Assembly (NCBI GenBank): GCA_030609665.1
Contig: JAUWBW010000089.1
Span: forward strand, 1-7,609
Reading direction: 5' to 3'
Source: Methanosarcinaceae archaeon
GTDB taxonomy: Archaea; Halobacteriota; Methanosarcinia; Methanosarcinales; Methanosarcinaceae
DNA: 7,609 nucleotides
Made by a program: the position numbers and the translations under genes. Positions 1-5,170 of the stretch are shown here, in pieces. Each line of letters opens with the position of its first letter. Position 1 is the first letter of the stretch. A model generated the notes under the pieces. The model saw only the letters and a list, made by a program, of their open reading frames with translations. It was not told the DNA's origin and did not search any database.

Positions 1-153
1 GCCAATATAGTTTCTACCTGTTGCGATTTTGAAATTATTATTCACACGATGATAAACCGCCCATCCACCGATTAAACAGATCGGTTCTTCGAGTTTGTCA
101 ACCACGGTTTTTAGATATCTATATGATATCCCGGTCTCATATGTTTCATACAT
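1..153 (-). CDS. AbiEii-like nucleotidyltransferase toxin, N-terminal part (cut by window edge)
   Basis: Fifty-one codons are open from an ATG at 151-153 to the left edge. The start overlaps the end of the upstream regulator gene by 8 bases in another frame, which implies translational coupling. Seen: a hydrophobic strand followed by GGWAVY at residues 29-34, then GRNYIG at 46-51. This matches the glycine-rich entry motif of DNA polymerase beta-type nucleotidyltransferases, where a YIGSRDIDL-like metal-binding segment usually follows; that part lies outside the window. The partner gene is an AbiEi-like wHTH protein, so the likely role is the toxin of an AbiE-type toxin-antitoxin pair. Known AbiEii-family toxins are nucleotidyltransferases. 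The target here is unknown. The catalytic aspartates cannot be checked, so a non-toxin nucleotidyltransferase remains possible. Confidence 0.66.
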   Translation of the reverse strand, partial: MYETYETGISYRYLKTVVDKLEEPICLIGGWAVYHRVNNNFKIATGRNYIG

Positions 154-727
154 TTTTCATCATCTTTTTGGTGAGTAATTCGGCAGCCTCTACACATACT
201 CCACCCTCGTTCATCAGGTCAATTATCAATTGTGGTATAGAAACAAGTTTTAATCCATCCTTTTCAAAGGAATTATAAAAAACATGTTCATCTGAGAGCA
301 GTAGTCGTACATTTCCTTTACCTACAAGTCCATTTTTTGAGAGTATATCGTGCCACTGACCCCAATCACTTTCTCTTATGTAAACATCGACCCTGCTTGG
401 GAACAGGTAATTCTGAACGAGATTTTCTGCCTGGTATGTGGTCAATGCATAAGACAGGGATGTGTTTTTGAGAGTTTTCAAAGGGTCTTTAATCATATAT
501 TCCCGATGCTTACACTTGATACGATGCGACTGCCAATAGTTCAACAGACCAGAGTAATCTAAAACTTCGGTATCTTTCACCAGATTCATTTTGGTAAGTT
601 TCAAGAAAAATTCCCGCACCCACGGGTATGAGCAGTCAGCCAATTTGGCAATCCTGTATTTGCTTATGTCTCCTGACGGATTATTTATGAGTATCCGGAG
701 TATTCTATCTCTTATTTTTCCGCGCAT
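146..727 (-). CDS. AbiEi-like winged-helix antitoxin/transcriptional regulator
   Basis: A 193-residue protein. Residues 3-55 read as a winged helix-turn-helix, with a recognition-helix region around YRIAKLADCSYPWVREFF. Residues 92-117 (SYALTTYQAENL...SRVDVYI) match the YALTG...VDLYV core of AbiEi-type antitoxins. Residues 162-185 (VSIPQLIIDLMNEGG...AAELL) match the family's closing S-P-Q-DL-EAAELL pattern. In AbiE systems this protein neutralises the nucleotidyltransferase toxin and represses its own operon by binding inverted repeats. Here the next gene encodes a nucleotidyltransferase and the promoter holds palindromes, which fits. There is no Shine-Dalgarno site. A TATA-like box centred about 26 bases upstream of the ATG suggests a leaderless mRNA. 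The family call is from motif recall, not a search. Confidence 0.68.
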   Translation of the reverse strand: MRGKIRDRILRILINNPSGDISKYRIAKLADCSYPWVREFFLKLTKMNLVKDTEVLDYSGLLNYWQSHRIKCKHREYMIKDPLKTLKNTSLSYALTTYQAENLVQNYLFPSRVDVYIRESDWGQWHDILSKNGLVGKGNVRLLLSDEHVFYNSFEKDGLKLVSIPQLIIDLMNEGGVCVEAAELLTKKMMKNV

Positions 728-736
728 ATATATGAT

Positions 737-802
737 GGTAACATGATGTATTTATATGCTTTACCTATATAGGTATCTCTTATTATTTATATAGGTTACC
801 TA
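737..802 (-). promoter_or_regulatory. Promoter and palindromic operator candidates of the AbiE-like operon
   Basis: On the minus strand GCATATAAATAC (748-759) lies about 26 bases before the ATG at 727, the distance expected for a leaderless archaeal transcript. Just upstream, over the probable BRE, is a perfect 14-bp palindrome, TACCTATATAGGTA (762-775). Farther upstream is TAGGT-T-ACCTA (792-802), and GGTAAC at 737-742 lies between TATA and start. Their centres are about 29 bp apart. A second TATA-like stretch, TATATAAATAA, covers 783-793. Repressor binding by the AbiEi-like protein is inferred. Confidence 0.5.
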
Positions 803-831
803 CATAATAATGGAAAATCATTTGGCGATAG

Positions 832-996
832 GCTTTAACTAAAAGTGAATACCGCAAAAAGTCAATCCAAAAAGTTGTGAAAACACCCGACCGCATAATC
901 TACGAAAGCAAACGTGACAGAACCGGAGGGATGGCATATCGGTCGGAGTGTATTGTTCACTGTGATTTGCGGTCGAATGTTTCGAATTGCTCGTAG
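832..996 (+). pseudogene. Possible remnant of a small DUF4258-like gene
   Basis: A plus-strand frame of 54 codons is open between the stops at 829-831 and 994-996, with no good start codon. Its first part reads LTKSEYRKKSIQKVVKTPDR and then IIYESKRDRTGGMAYRSE. This resembles the middle of DUF4258-type small proteins, where a helix is followed by 'V..NPD.I' and a charged strand. The N-terminal histidine region and a sensible C terminus are missing, so at best it is a broken gene. It overlaps the micro-ORF on the other strand at 957-996, and both cannot easily be real. Low confidence. Confidence 0.2.
883..951 (-). other. Large stem-loop just after the micro-ORF
   Basis: ACACCCGACCG (883-893) pairs with CGGTCGGAGTGT (940-951) as an 11-bp stem with one bulged base, closing a 46-base loop. 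Read on the minus strand, it begins 5 bases after the stop of the 26-codon ORF and is followed by UUUUC, with further T5 tracts about 14 and 25 bases on. It could be a terminator, a small structured RNA or the end of a decayed mobile element. No family is recognised. Confidence 0.4.
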
Positions 997-1037
997 TATT
1001 TTGCGCGTTCGACCAGATATTTGAAATATTCATCCAT
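957..1037 (-). CDS. Candidate 26-residue micro-protein
   Basis: ATG at 1035-1037 is preceded by GAGGTGA (1044-1050) at a 6-base spacing. This 7-base site matches the archaeal anti-Shine-Dalgarno, and it is the only strong one in the accessory half of the window. The frame encodes MDEYFKYLVERAKYYEQFET followed by FDRKSQ and a TGA. The peptide is amphipathic, rich in charged and aromatic residues, and would form a short helix. It has no recognised family. It may be a genuine small protein or the 5' end of a longer gene lost by mutation; the sequence after the stop is not convincingly coding in any minus-strand frame. A large stem-loop follows at once. Confidence 0.35.
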   Translation of the reverse strand: MDEYFKYLVERAKYYEQFETFDRKSQ

Positions 1038-1120
1038 GTTATTTCACCTCGATTACTACATACGACAGCTGGGTATATTAGCGTGAGCCAAGCGGGGTGA
1101 AAGTAATATTTTGACGTTTC

Positions 1121-1915
1121 TTATTTCCCAATATTTCGTGCGATTTTTTTCATTTTCCTGATTTTTTCGATATCCTGATACCAAAATTGAAAATCTGTTT
1201 TTGCAATTGAAATTATGAGTATCCACATCAAAACAAGAACAAGTAAGATTAGGGGATAAACTGATAATTGTGTCAAATCGATATAATCAAACGCATCACC
1301 TACCAATAAAAAAAATGTGATTGACCACAATGAATATTCGGATATGGCAGGACGTATGTCTTTTTTTCCTTTGAATTTTCCAAATGTGTATATTTTTCCT
1401 TTCAATTCTTTTGTACCAAATGGGAATTTCCAGTTAATTCCTGCAACCGTACATGAATCTTCCATGAGATGGAAAAATTGACCTATCAACAAACCAACAA
1501 ATACAGTGACAAATATAACTACAGCAGATTCTTTCAAAATTATGATTGCCAGAATAAATACTATAAGTGCAATCAGTAACGAACTTATCAATATTCCTAT
1601 TGGTGCATGCATTATTCCCCTGTGTTCATTGCCCACCTCATATTCTAAATTCAATTTGTGCTTAAGATTAAATCTATCAAAAATCCAAACTACCGATTTT
1701 TGTAAAGGAATCATGATCTCATAAACAAATCTAAAATCATAGTACAATTTAGATTTACCACCACAATCGGCATCTGGTGTCAATGAACCAATTAAAACCG
1801 CAATCAGAATAGATATAGAATATAGTTGATAGTTACCATCACCATTGAACAACATTGGAACTAATAAAGGAAATACAGTCGCAAGTGTGATTGAAACATG
1901 TTGTTTTCCTAACAT
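1121..1915 (-). CDS. YdjM-like membrane-bound metal-dependent hydrolase (DUF457 type)
   Basis: A 264-residue membrane protein. The conserved polar set of the YdjM/DUF457 family is present in order: H6 near the N terminus, PDAD at 47-50 after the second hydrophobic segment, HRGIMH at 98-103, and a later GQFFHLMEDSCTVAG (145-159) with H149, D153 and T156. Likely membrane segments lie near residues 9-23, 31-46, 104-127, 129-150, 196-206 and 218-238. The C terminus is basic and cytoplasmic-looking. Members are integral-membrane proteins annotated as metal-dependent hydrolases, related to phospholipase C/nuclease P1-like folds, and the substrate is generally unknown. No Shine-Dalgarno precedes the ATG, and a TATA box 26 bases upstream suggests a leaderless message. 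The gene stands alone and is AT-rich, in keeping with accessory DNA. Confidence 0.8.
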   Translation of the reverse strand: MLGKQHVSITLATVFPLLVPMLFNGDGNYQLYSISILIAVLIGSLTPDADCGGKSKLYYDFRFVYEIMIPLQKSVVWIFDRFNLKHKLNLEYEVGNEHRGIMHAPIGILISSLLIALIVFILAIIILKESAVVIFVTVFVGLLIGQFFHLMEDSCTVAGINWKFPFGTKELKGKIYTFGKFKGKKDIRPAISEYSLWSITFFLLVGDAFDYIDLTQLSVYPLILLVLVLMWILIISIAKTDFQFWYQDIEKIRKMKKIARNIGK

Positions 1916-1936
1916 AGACTGTTATTTCAAAACAAA

Positions 1937-1946
1937 TGTATAAAAA
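1937..1946 (-). promoter_or_regulatory. TATA box of the YdjM-like gene
   Basis: TTTTTATACA on the minus strand is centred about 26 bases upstream of the ATG at 1915. This is the normal TATA-to-start-site distance in archaea, so transcription probably begins at or beside the start codon. The absence of a Shine-Dalgarno site agrees. Confidence 0.5.
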
Positions 1947-2004
1947 TTTTTGCATATGAAAAAACAGCAAATAAATGACAAGATTACGTATTCAAGAACC
2001 GTTT

Positions 2005-2055
2005 TAATGCCACAAATAGGATTCTAACCCACGAACTCCTACCAAACTAAACCCC
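2005..2055 (-). repeat. Decayed 3' half of tRNA-Leu (attachment-site remnant)
   Basis: These 51 bases align without gaps to 3813-3863, the 3' half of the intact tRNA-Leu from the anticodon to the CCA. By hand count 35 of 51 match, 21 of 23 match over 2020-2042, and there is an exact 13-base run, CACGAACTCCTAC, at 2030-2042. Both copies have the same orientation. The T-loop has become TTAGAAT, and nine of the 16 differences are G in the tRNA copy to A here (plus-strand reading). Similarity stops at the anticodon loop; 2056-2092 does not resemble the 5' half. This is what is left of a displaced tRNA 3' end after integration into the gene. Confidence 0.65.
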
Positions 2056-2081
2056 AATAATTCATCAAACATCACCATAAC

Positions 2082-2134
2082 ACAATTATGCATAACGCAA
2101 TTATGCATAATCTATTTATGCATAATTGCGTTAT
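2082..2134. repeat. Three 15-bp iterons and a 19-bp perfect palindrome
   Basis: The 10-bp palindrome TTATGCATAA occurs at 2086, 2101 and 2116, exactly 15 bp apart, in units ACAATTATGCATAAC, GCAATTATGCATAAT and CTATTTATGCATAAT. The last two units also form a perfect 19-bp inverted repeat: ATAACGCAATTATGCATAA at 2092-2110 and its complement at 2116-2134, around a 5-base centre. The array sits where the promoter of the ATPase gene (ATG at 2145) should be. It may be an operator array, replication iterons, or a recombination site. Confidence 0.75.
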
Positions 2135-2144
2135 ACAAATACTT

Positions 2145-3680
2145 ATGTTTATAAATAGAACCAGAGAACTGGCAATACTGAACCGACATAGCCAATCAAT
2201 CAAATCCGGCGCAAGGATAAATATCGCGCTTTTTGGACTCAGACGGATTGGGAAAACTGAATTGCTGTTGCAATTTAGGAACACGGTTGTTGATGAAAAT
2301 CTGCTGGTTTCCTACATAAATCTTCAGAAAATAATACCGGATACCGAAGGGTTCGTTAAAGCATACTCAAAGGAACTGATCTACGACATTGCACGACAAA
2401 ATACAGACGGAGAGGTGGATTATCCTTATGAGATGGAAGACCTTCTAATTCTCGCATCAAAACTCGGGGATATGGAAATACGCCACGTGAGAAAACTCAT
2501 GAGTACCCTCAAACAGCAGGAGTTTGCCGAAGATGAATTGCTTGGTCTTACATTTGACTTTGCGCAAAAACTTGCAGAAAAACACGAAAAGAAGATTATA
2601 TTCATACTCGACGAATTTCAGGAACTGTTGCAGGTACACTCGCGTTTTCTCCAGATAATGCGCTCAATTACTGAAAAACAAAAGGACGTAAACTACTGGA
2701 TATCCGGGTCTGTTTTTTCAGTATTCGATGAAATGCTTAACCATAAAAACCCATTTTTCGGGCAATTCATAAGAATTACACTGGAAAATTTTAATAAGGA
2801 AAGCACACACGAGCTCATCGATTCAACACTTAGCTTTAAGCTAACTGGGAATCACAAAGACAAAATTTACAAATTCACAAACGGACAGCCATATTACACA
2901 GTCGCAGTATGCAGGAAAATATCTGAACAATATGCACTTCATGGAAAAATCAACACAAAACAGGTGAATTACTGCATAATGAACGAAATATTTGCAGATA
3001 TTGGCTCCATTAATGAGCATTTCGAATACATACTCGATGTGTCCCTTGCAAAATTCAAGAACAAAGACAAGTACAAATCCATACTCTTCCTGTTATCGCA
3101 AAATCCAACGAAACTAACCACAATTGCAAAACACATGAAAAAACCAACCGGAGAAACATCAAATTATCTCAAAGCCCTTCTGAAAACTGACCTCATATTC
3201 AGAAAAGAAAACACATACCACATACGTGACCCACTATTTGCATTCTGGATCAATAATAAATATCTTGGCTTGAGTATGAATATCCAGTCAGAAAATGTGG
3301 TCGAACACCTTCTGGCAAATCTGGAAGAAAAATATCAGAAAGTATCCACAGAACTTGGAATTGCAAAAGAATATGAATTGAAATACAGACTTGAAGAACT
3401 GTACAAAATTGAACTTGAAAAGTATCTCAAAGATAACATCGAATTCGATCTGGTGGGCACAAAAAATAGAATCACACATATTTTTGAGATCAAATGGCGA
3501 AACAAAAAAACCGATTACAAGAACATTGAAAATTGGATACAGAAAATTGATAGATCCGAGTTTAAAGCACAAAATAAACGGCTGGTATTCATATCTAAAT
3601 CAGGATATACATCTGCTGCAATTGAATTTGCCAAACAGCACGACATAGAACTTCTTGATGGGAATCTCAAATCAATATAA
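2145..3680 (+). CDS. Archaeal ATPase fused to wHTH and DUF234/PD-(D/E)XK-like domain
   Basis: A 511-residue protein from the ATG at 2145 (MFINRTREL, the usual opening of this family). An upstream in-frame ATG at 2088 would only add the repeat-encoded MHN...MHN...MHN stretch and is rejected. Domain order: archaeal AAA-type ATPase with Walker A GLRRIGKT (31-38), Walker B IIFILDEFQE (151-160) and a sensor-like WISGS (185-189); a winged helix near 309-368; and a C-terminal domain with D435 in IEFDLVG and E448-x-K450 in FEIKW, the D...ExK pattern of PD-(D/E)XK nucleases. The family is abundant in archaeal genomes and its function is unsettled. Nuclease activity is inferred from the motif. No Shine-Dalgarno site is seen. 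It is convergent with tRNA-Leu and lies between two copies of the tRNA 3' half. Confidence 0.85.
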   Translation: MFINRTRELAILNRHSQSIKSGARINIALFGLRRIGKTELLLQFRNTVVDENLLVSYINLQKIIPDTEGFVKAYSKELIYDIARQNTDGEVDYPYEMEDLLILASKLGDMEIRHVRKLMSTLKQQEFAEDELLGLTFDFAQKLAEKHEKKIIFILDEFQELLQVHSRFLQIMRSITEKQKDVNYWISGSVFSVFDEMLNHKNPFFGQFIRITLENFNKESTHELIDSTLSFKLTGNHKDKIYKFTNGQPYYTVAVCRKISEQYALHGKINTKQVNYCIMNEIFADIGSINEHFEYILDVSLAKFKNKDKYKSILFLLSQNPTKLTTIAKHMKKPTGETSNYLKALLKTDLIFRKENTYHIRDPLFAFWINNKYLGLSMNIQSENVVEHLLANLEEKYQKVSTELGIAKEYELKYRLEELYKIELEKYLKDNIEFDLVGTKNRITHIFEIKWRNKKTDYKNIENWIQKIDRSEFKAQNKRLVFISKSGYTSAAIEFAKQHDIELLDGNLKSI

Positions 3681-3786
3681 ATTACTTTGTCTACTTAAAA
3701 TAGGTATTTCAGCCACATTATACCAATATAGAGTATCATCCATGAAAATTTATCTGAAAATACTCCACAACTATCCTTAGACGATT

Positions 3787-3806
3787 AAAAAAACCATCAA
3801 AAAAAA
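3787..3806 (-). terminator. T-tract terminator after tRNA-Leu
   Basis: On the minus strand T8 and T7 tracts separated by GATGG begin 7 bases past the CCA end. Oligo-T tracts are the usual archaeal termination signal, and no hairpin is needed. The rest of 3681-3812 holds no gene that I can see. Confidence 0.6.
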
Positions 3807-3812
3807 TAATTG

Positions 3813-3900
3813 TGGTGCGGGAGGTGCGATTCGAACGCACGAACTCCTACGAGACTAGGCCCTCAACCTAGCGCCTTTGGCCTGGCTGGGCAACCCCCGC
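3813..3900 (-). tRNA. tRNA-Leu (anticodon GAG)
   Basis: Folds as a type II tRNA. The acceptor strands GCGGGGG and CTCCCGC pair (one G-U). A D-arm with GCC/GGC follows, then the anticodon stem CTAGG/CCTAG around loop TTGAGGG, giving anticodon GAG (3862-3864). A long variable arm contains CTC/GAG, and the T-arm is GTGCG-TTCGAAT-CGCAC. The discriminator is A at 3816 and CCA follows in the DNA (3813-3815). It reads CUC/CUU leucine codons. In haloarchaea and other euryarchaea a tRNA-Leu sits between rpoD and rpl18e, and this is the expected position. It has its own TATA box and probably served as an integration target. Confidence 0.95.
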
Positions 3901-3912
3901 ACGGGGAATATC

Positions 3913-3920
3913 GTATAAAT
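3913..3920 (-). promoter_or_regulatory. TATA box of tRNA-Leu
   Basis: ATTTATAC on the minus strand ends 13 bases before the mature tRNA 5' end, with AT-rich sequence upstream. The tRNA can therefore be transcribed apart from the ribosomal operon. Confidence 0.5.
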
Positions 3921-3943
3921 TTAATTCTAAATTTAAAATCATA

Positions 3944-3960
3944 GGAGATCAATGATCCCC
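3944..3960 (-). terminator. Weak hairpin after rpoD
   Basis: On the minus strand GGGGATCATTGATCTCC can form a seven-base-pair stem with one G-U pair and a three-base loop, starting 10 bases after the rpoD stop and followed by a short T4 run. It may end or attenuate the operon message before the tRNA. Confidence 0.3.
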
Positions 3961-3970
3961 TACAATGAGA

Positions 3971-4768
3971 TCAAAGCGAATTCAGTATTTCTCCCATACG
4001 GGAGGCTTTGTCCTTAATAGTGTTTCCTGCATTTAAGATTAACTCTTGGGACGTATAAGATCCATCAGATTCAGATGAAAATATAAATGAATTTTCATCT
4101 TCCTTAACTGAAACTGCACCTATCTCACAGACCCCTTCGCAGAGTTTGCAAAGTGAACACTTCAACAAGTCGTCTTTTGATACTTCTGCACCTGCAGACC
4201 CAATATGAATGATATCACGGGGGCACTCATCAACACAAGCACCGCAACTGTCACACTCATTGAACTCGATAATCGGCATATTCTTGTAGCCACAGGCGAC
4301 GCCTGCCTGCCACTTAGCATGATCCTTACCGTAGCCCATATGAGCAATTGCCTCAATTACGACCTTCTGTCCTTCCTTAAGGTCGACAATTGGAATATTC
4401 GTATCAGCTGGCTGAACCTTTGGGTCAGAGGATACAAGATCGCCTGAATAGACCATCTTTGGCCCTTCCACACTCAATGTAAGGGATACCTGACACGCCG
4501 GACAGAAATCCCCCTCACATGAACACTCATCCTGAGGAATGAAATCCTCAATGTCTGAAGTCAGTGGAACCAAACCAAAACGTAATGCCAACTGCTCATC
4601 ATACAAAACAGATGTGTTATCATAGATATTTACATCATCAATAGCAAGAGTAGGCACATCTGCAAGCATCGCTCTTCGAACTCCGTTTGCAAACGCTGAT
4701 GTGGTGTTTGAAAGTATGAACTTTGCAGACCGATCAGATAACTCCAGTATGTCAACTTCCATTGTCAT
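3971..4768 (-). CDS. rpoD: DNA-directed RNA polymerase subunit D (Rpo3) with two [4Fe-4S] motifs
   Basis: A 265-residue subunit that dimerises with Rpo11 to form the polymerase assembly platform. Residues 1-70 carry the alpha-like N-terminal fold (NTTSAFANGVRRAMLADVPT, LALRFGLVPL). C82, C84, C89 and C92 form a CxC...CxxC site matching the zinc site of eukaryotic Rpb3. Residues 167-222 are an inserted ferredoxin-like domain with two complete clusters: C172/175/178/182 (CDSCGACVDECP) and C204/207/210/214 (CSLCKLCEGVCE). Two [4Fe-4S] clusters in subunit D are known from Methanosarcina acetivorans and support assembly of the D-L heterodimer. The start is supported by AAGGA (4778-4782); ATG at M3 would be too far from it. 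It lies 18 bases after rps11 and is the last protein gene of the operon here. Confidence 0.97.
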   Translation of the reverse strand: MTMEVDILELSDRSAKFILSNTTSAFANGVRRAMLADVPTLAIDDVNIYDNTSVLYDEQLALRFGLVPLTSDIEDFIPQDECSCEGDFCPACQVSLTLSVEGPKMVYSGDLVSSDPKVQPADTNIPIVDLKEGQKVVIEAIAHMGYGKDHAKWQAGVACGYKNMPIIEFNECDSCGACVDECPRDIIHIGSAGAEVSKDDLLKCSLCKLCEGVCEIGAVSVKEDENSFIFSSESDGSYTSQELILNAGNTIKDKASRMGEILNSL

Positions 4769-4786
4769 AGACCCAAATCCTTACGA

Positions 4787-5167
4787 TTAAACCTTCCGTC
4801 CGCCCTTTGGACGAGTACCATCGTGCGGAACAGGTGTAACGTCTTCAATTCGACCAATTCTGATACCGGCTCTTGCAAACGCCCTGATAGCAGCCTGTGC
4901 ACCGGGACCGGGACTACGCTGTTTGTTACCGCCAGGAGCACGTACCCGTATGTGTACGCCAACAATTCCCTTATCTCTCAAAAGATCAGCAAGTTGGGAT
5001 GCGATCTGCATTGCAGTATATGGGGAACTTTCATCTCTCGCAGCCTTTACAACCATACCACCGGATGATTTTGCAATCGTCTCTGCACCTGTGATATCAG
5101 TAATTGTGATAAGAGTGTTGTTAAATGATGATTTGATGTGAGCAACACCCCATTTATCGTCTGCCAT
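4787..5167 (-). CDS. rps11: 30S ribosomal protein S11 (uS11)
   Basis: At 126 residues it has the usual archaeal length. It shows the S11 core (GVAHIKSSFNNTLITITD at 7-24, then GGMVVKAARDESSPYTAMQIA) and the near-invariant C-terminal signature DVTPVPHDGTRPKGGRK (109-125). S11 is a small-subunit platform protein that contacts helix 45 and the mRNA exit region. It starts 3 bases after rps4. Its Shine-Dalgarno site AAGGAGGAG (5174-5182) lies entirely inside the last three sense codons of rps4, so translation of the two is probably coupled. Confidence 0.98.
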   Translation of the reverse strand: MADDKWGVAHIKSSFNNTLITITDITGAETIAKSSGGMVVKAARDESSPYTAMQIASQLADLLRDKGIVGVHIRVRAPGGNKQRSPGPGAQAAIRAFARAGIRIGRIEDVTPVPHDGTRPKGGRKV

Positions 5168-5170
5168 AAC

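Larger units (their letters stand above)
2005..3863. mobile_element. Putative tRNA-Leu-integrated element carrying the ATPase gene
   Basis: The segment is bounded by direct copies of the tRNA-Leu 3' half: the decayed one at 2005-2055 and the one inside the working tRNA at 3813-3863. It holds a single gene, of opposite strand to its surroundings, with iterated repeats at its front. Known biology: SSV-type archaeal integrases recombine in the anticodon-loop to 3'-end region of tRNAs, leaving a complete tRNA on one side and a displaced 3' half on the other. No integrase gene is present, so the element would be a remnant or a passively moved unit. Element status is inferred. Confidence 0.42.

Noticed and set aside
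839..1033. A 64-codon minus-strand frame with a CHVC-like cysteine cluster
   Set aside because: It starts out of frame just inside the better-supported micro-ORF, has no Shine-Dalgarno site of its own, runs through the large stem-loop, and its composition does not look like a protein.
2005..2092. A complete second tRNA-Leu gene
   Set aside because: No 5' half, acceptor partner or D-arm can be found beyond 2055, and the T-loop is altered; only a 3' half remains.
2082..2126. CRISPR-like array
   Set aside because: The repeats are 15 bp, tandem and without unique spacers of CRISPR length; this is an iteron or operator type of array.
2088..2144. A 19-codon N-terminal extension of the ATPase starting at ATG 2088
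   Set aside because: It is encoded by the 15-bp repeats (MHN three times), has no Shine-Dalgarno site, and the family normally starts at the MFINRTREL position (2145).
4787..5167. Several plus- and minus-strand frames across rps11 and rps4
   Set aside because: All lie opposite or out of frame to clear ribosomal protein genes and show no protein features.
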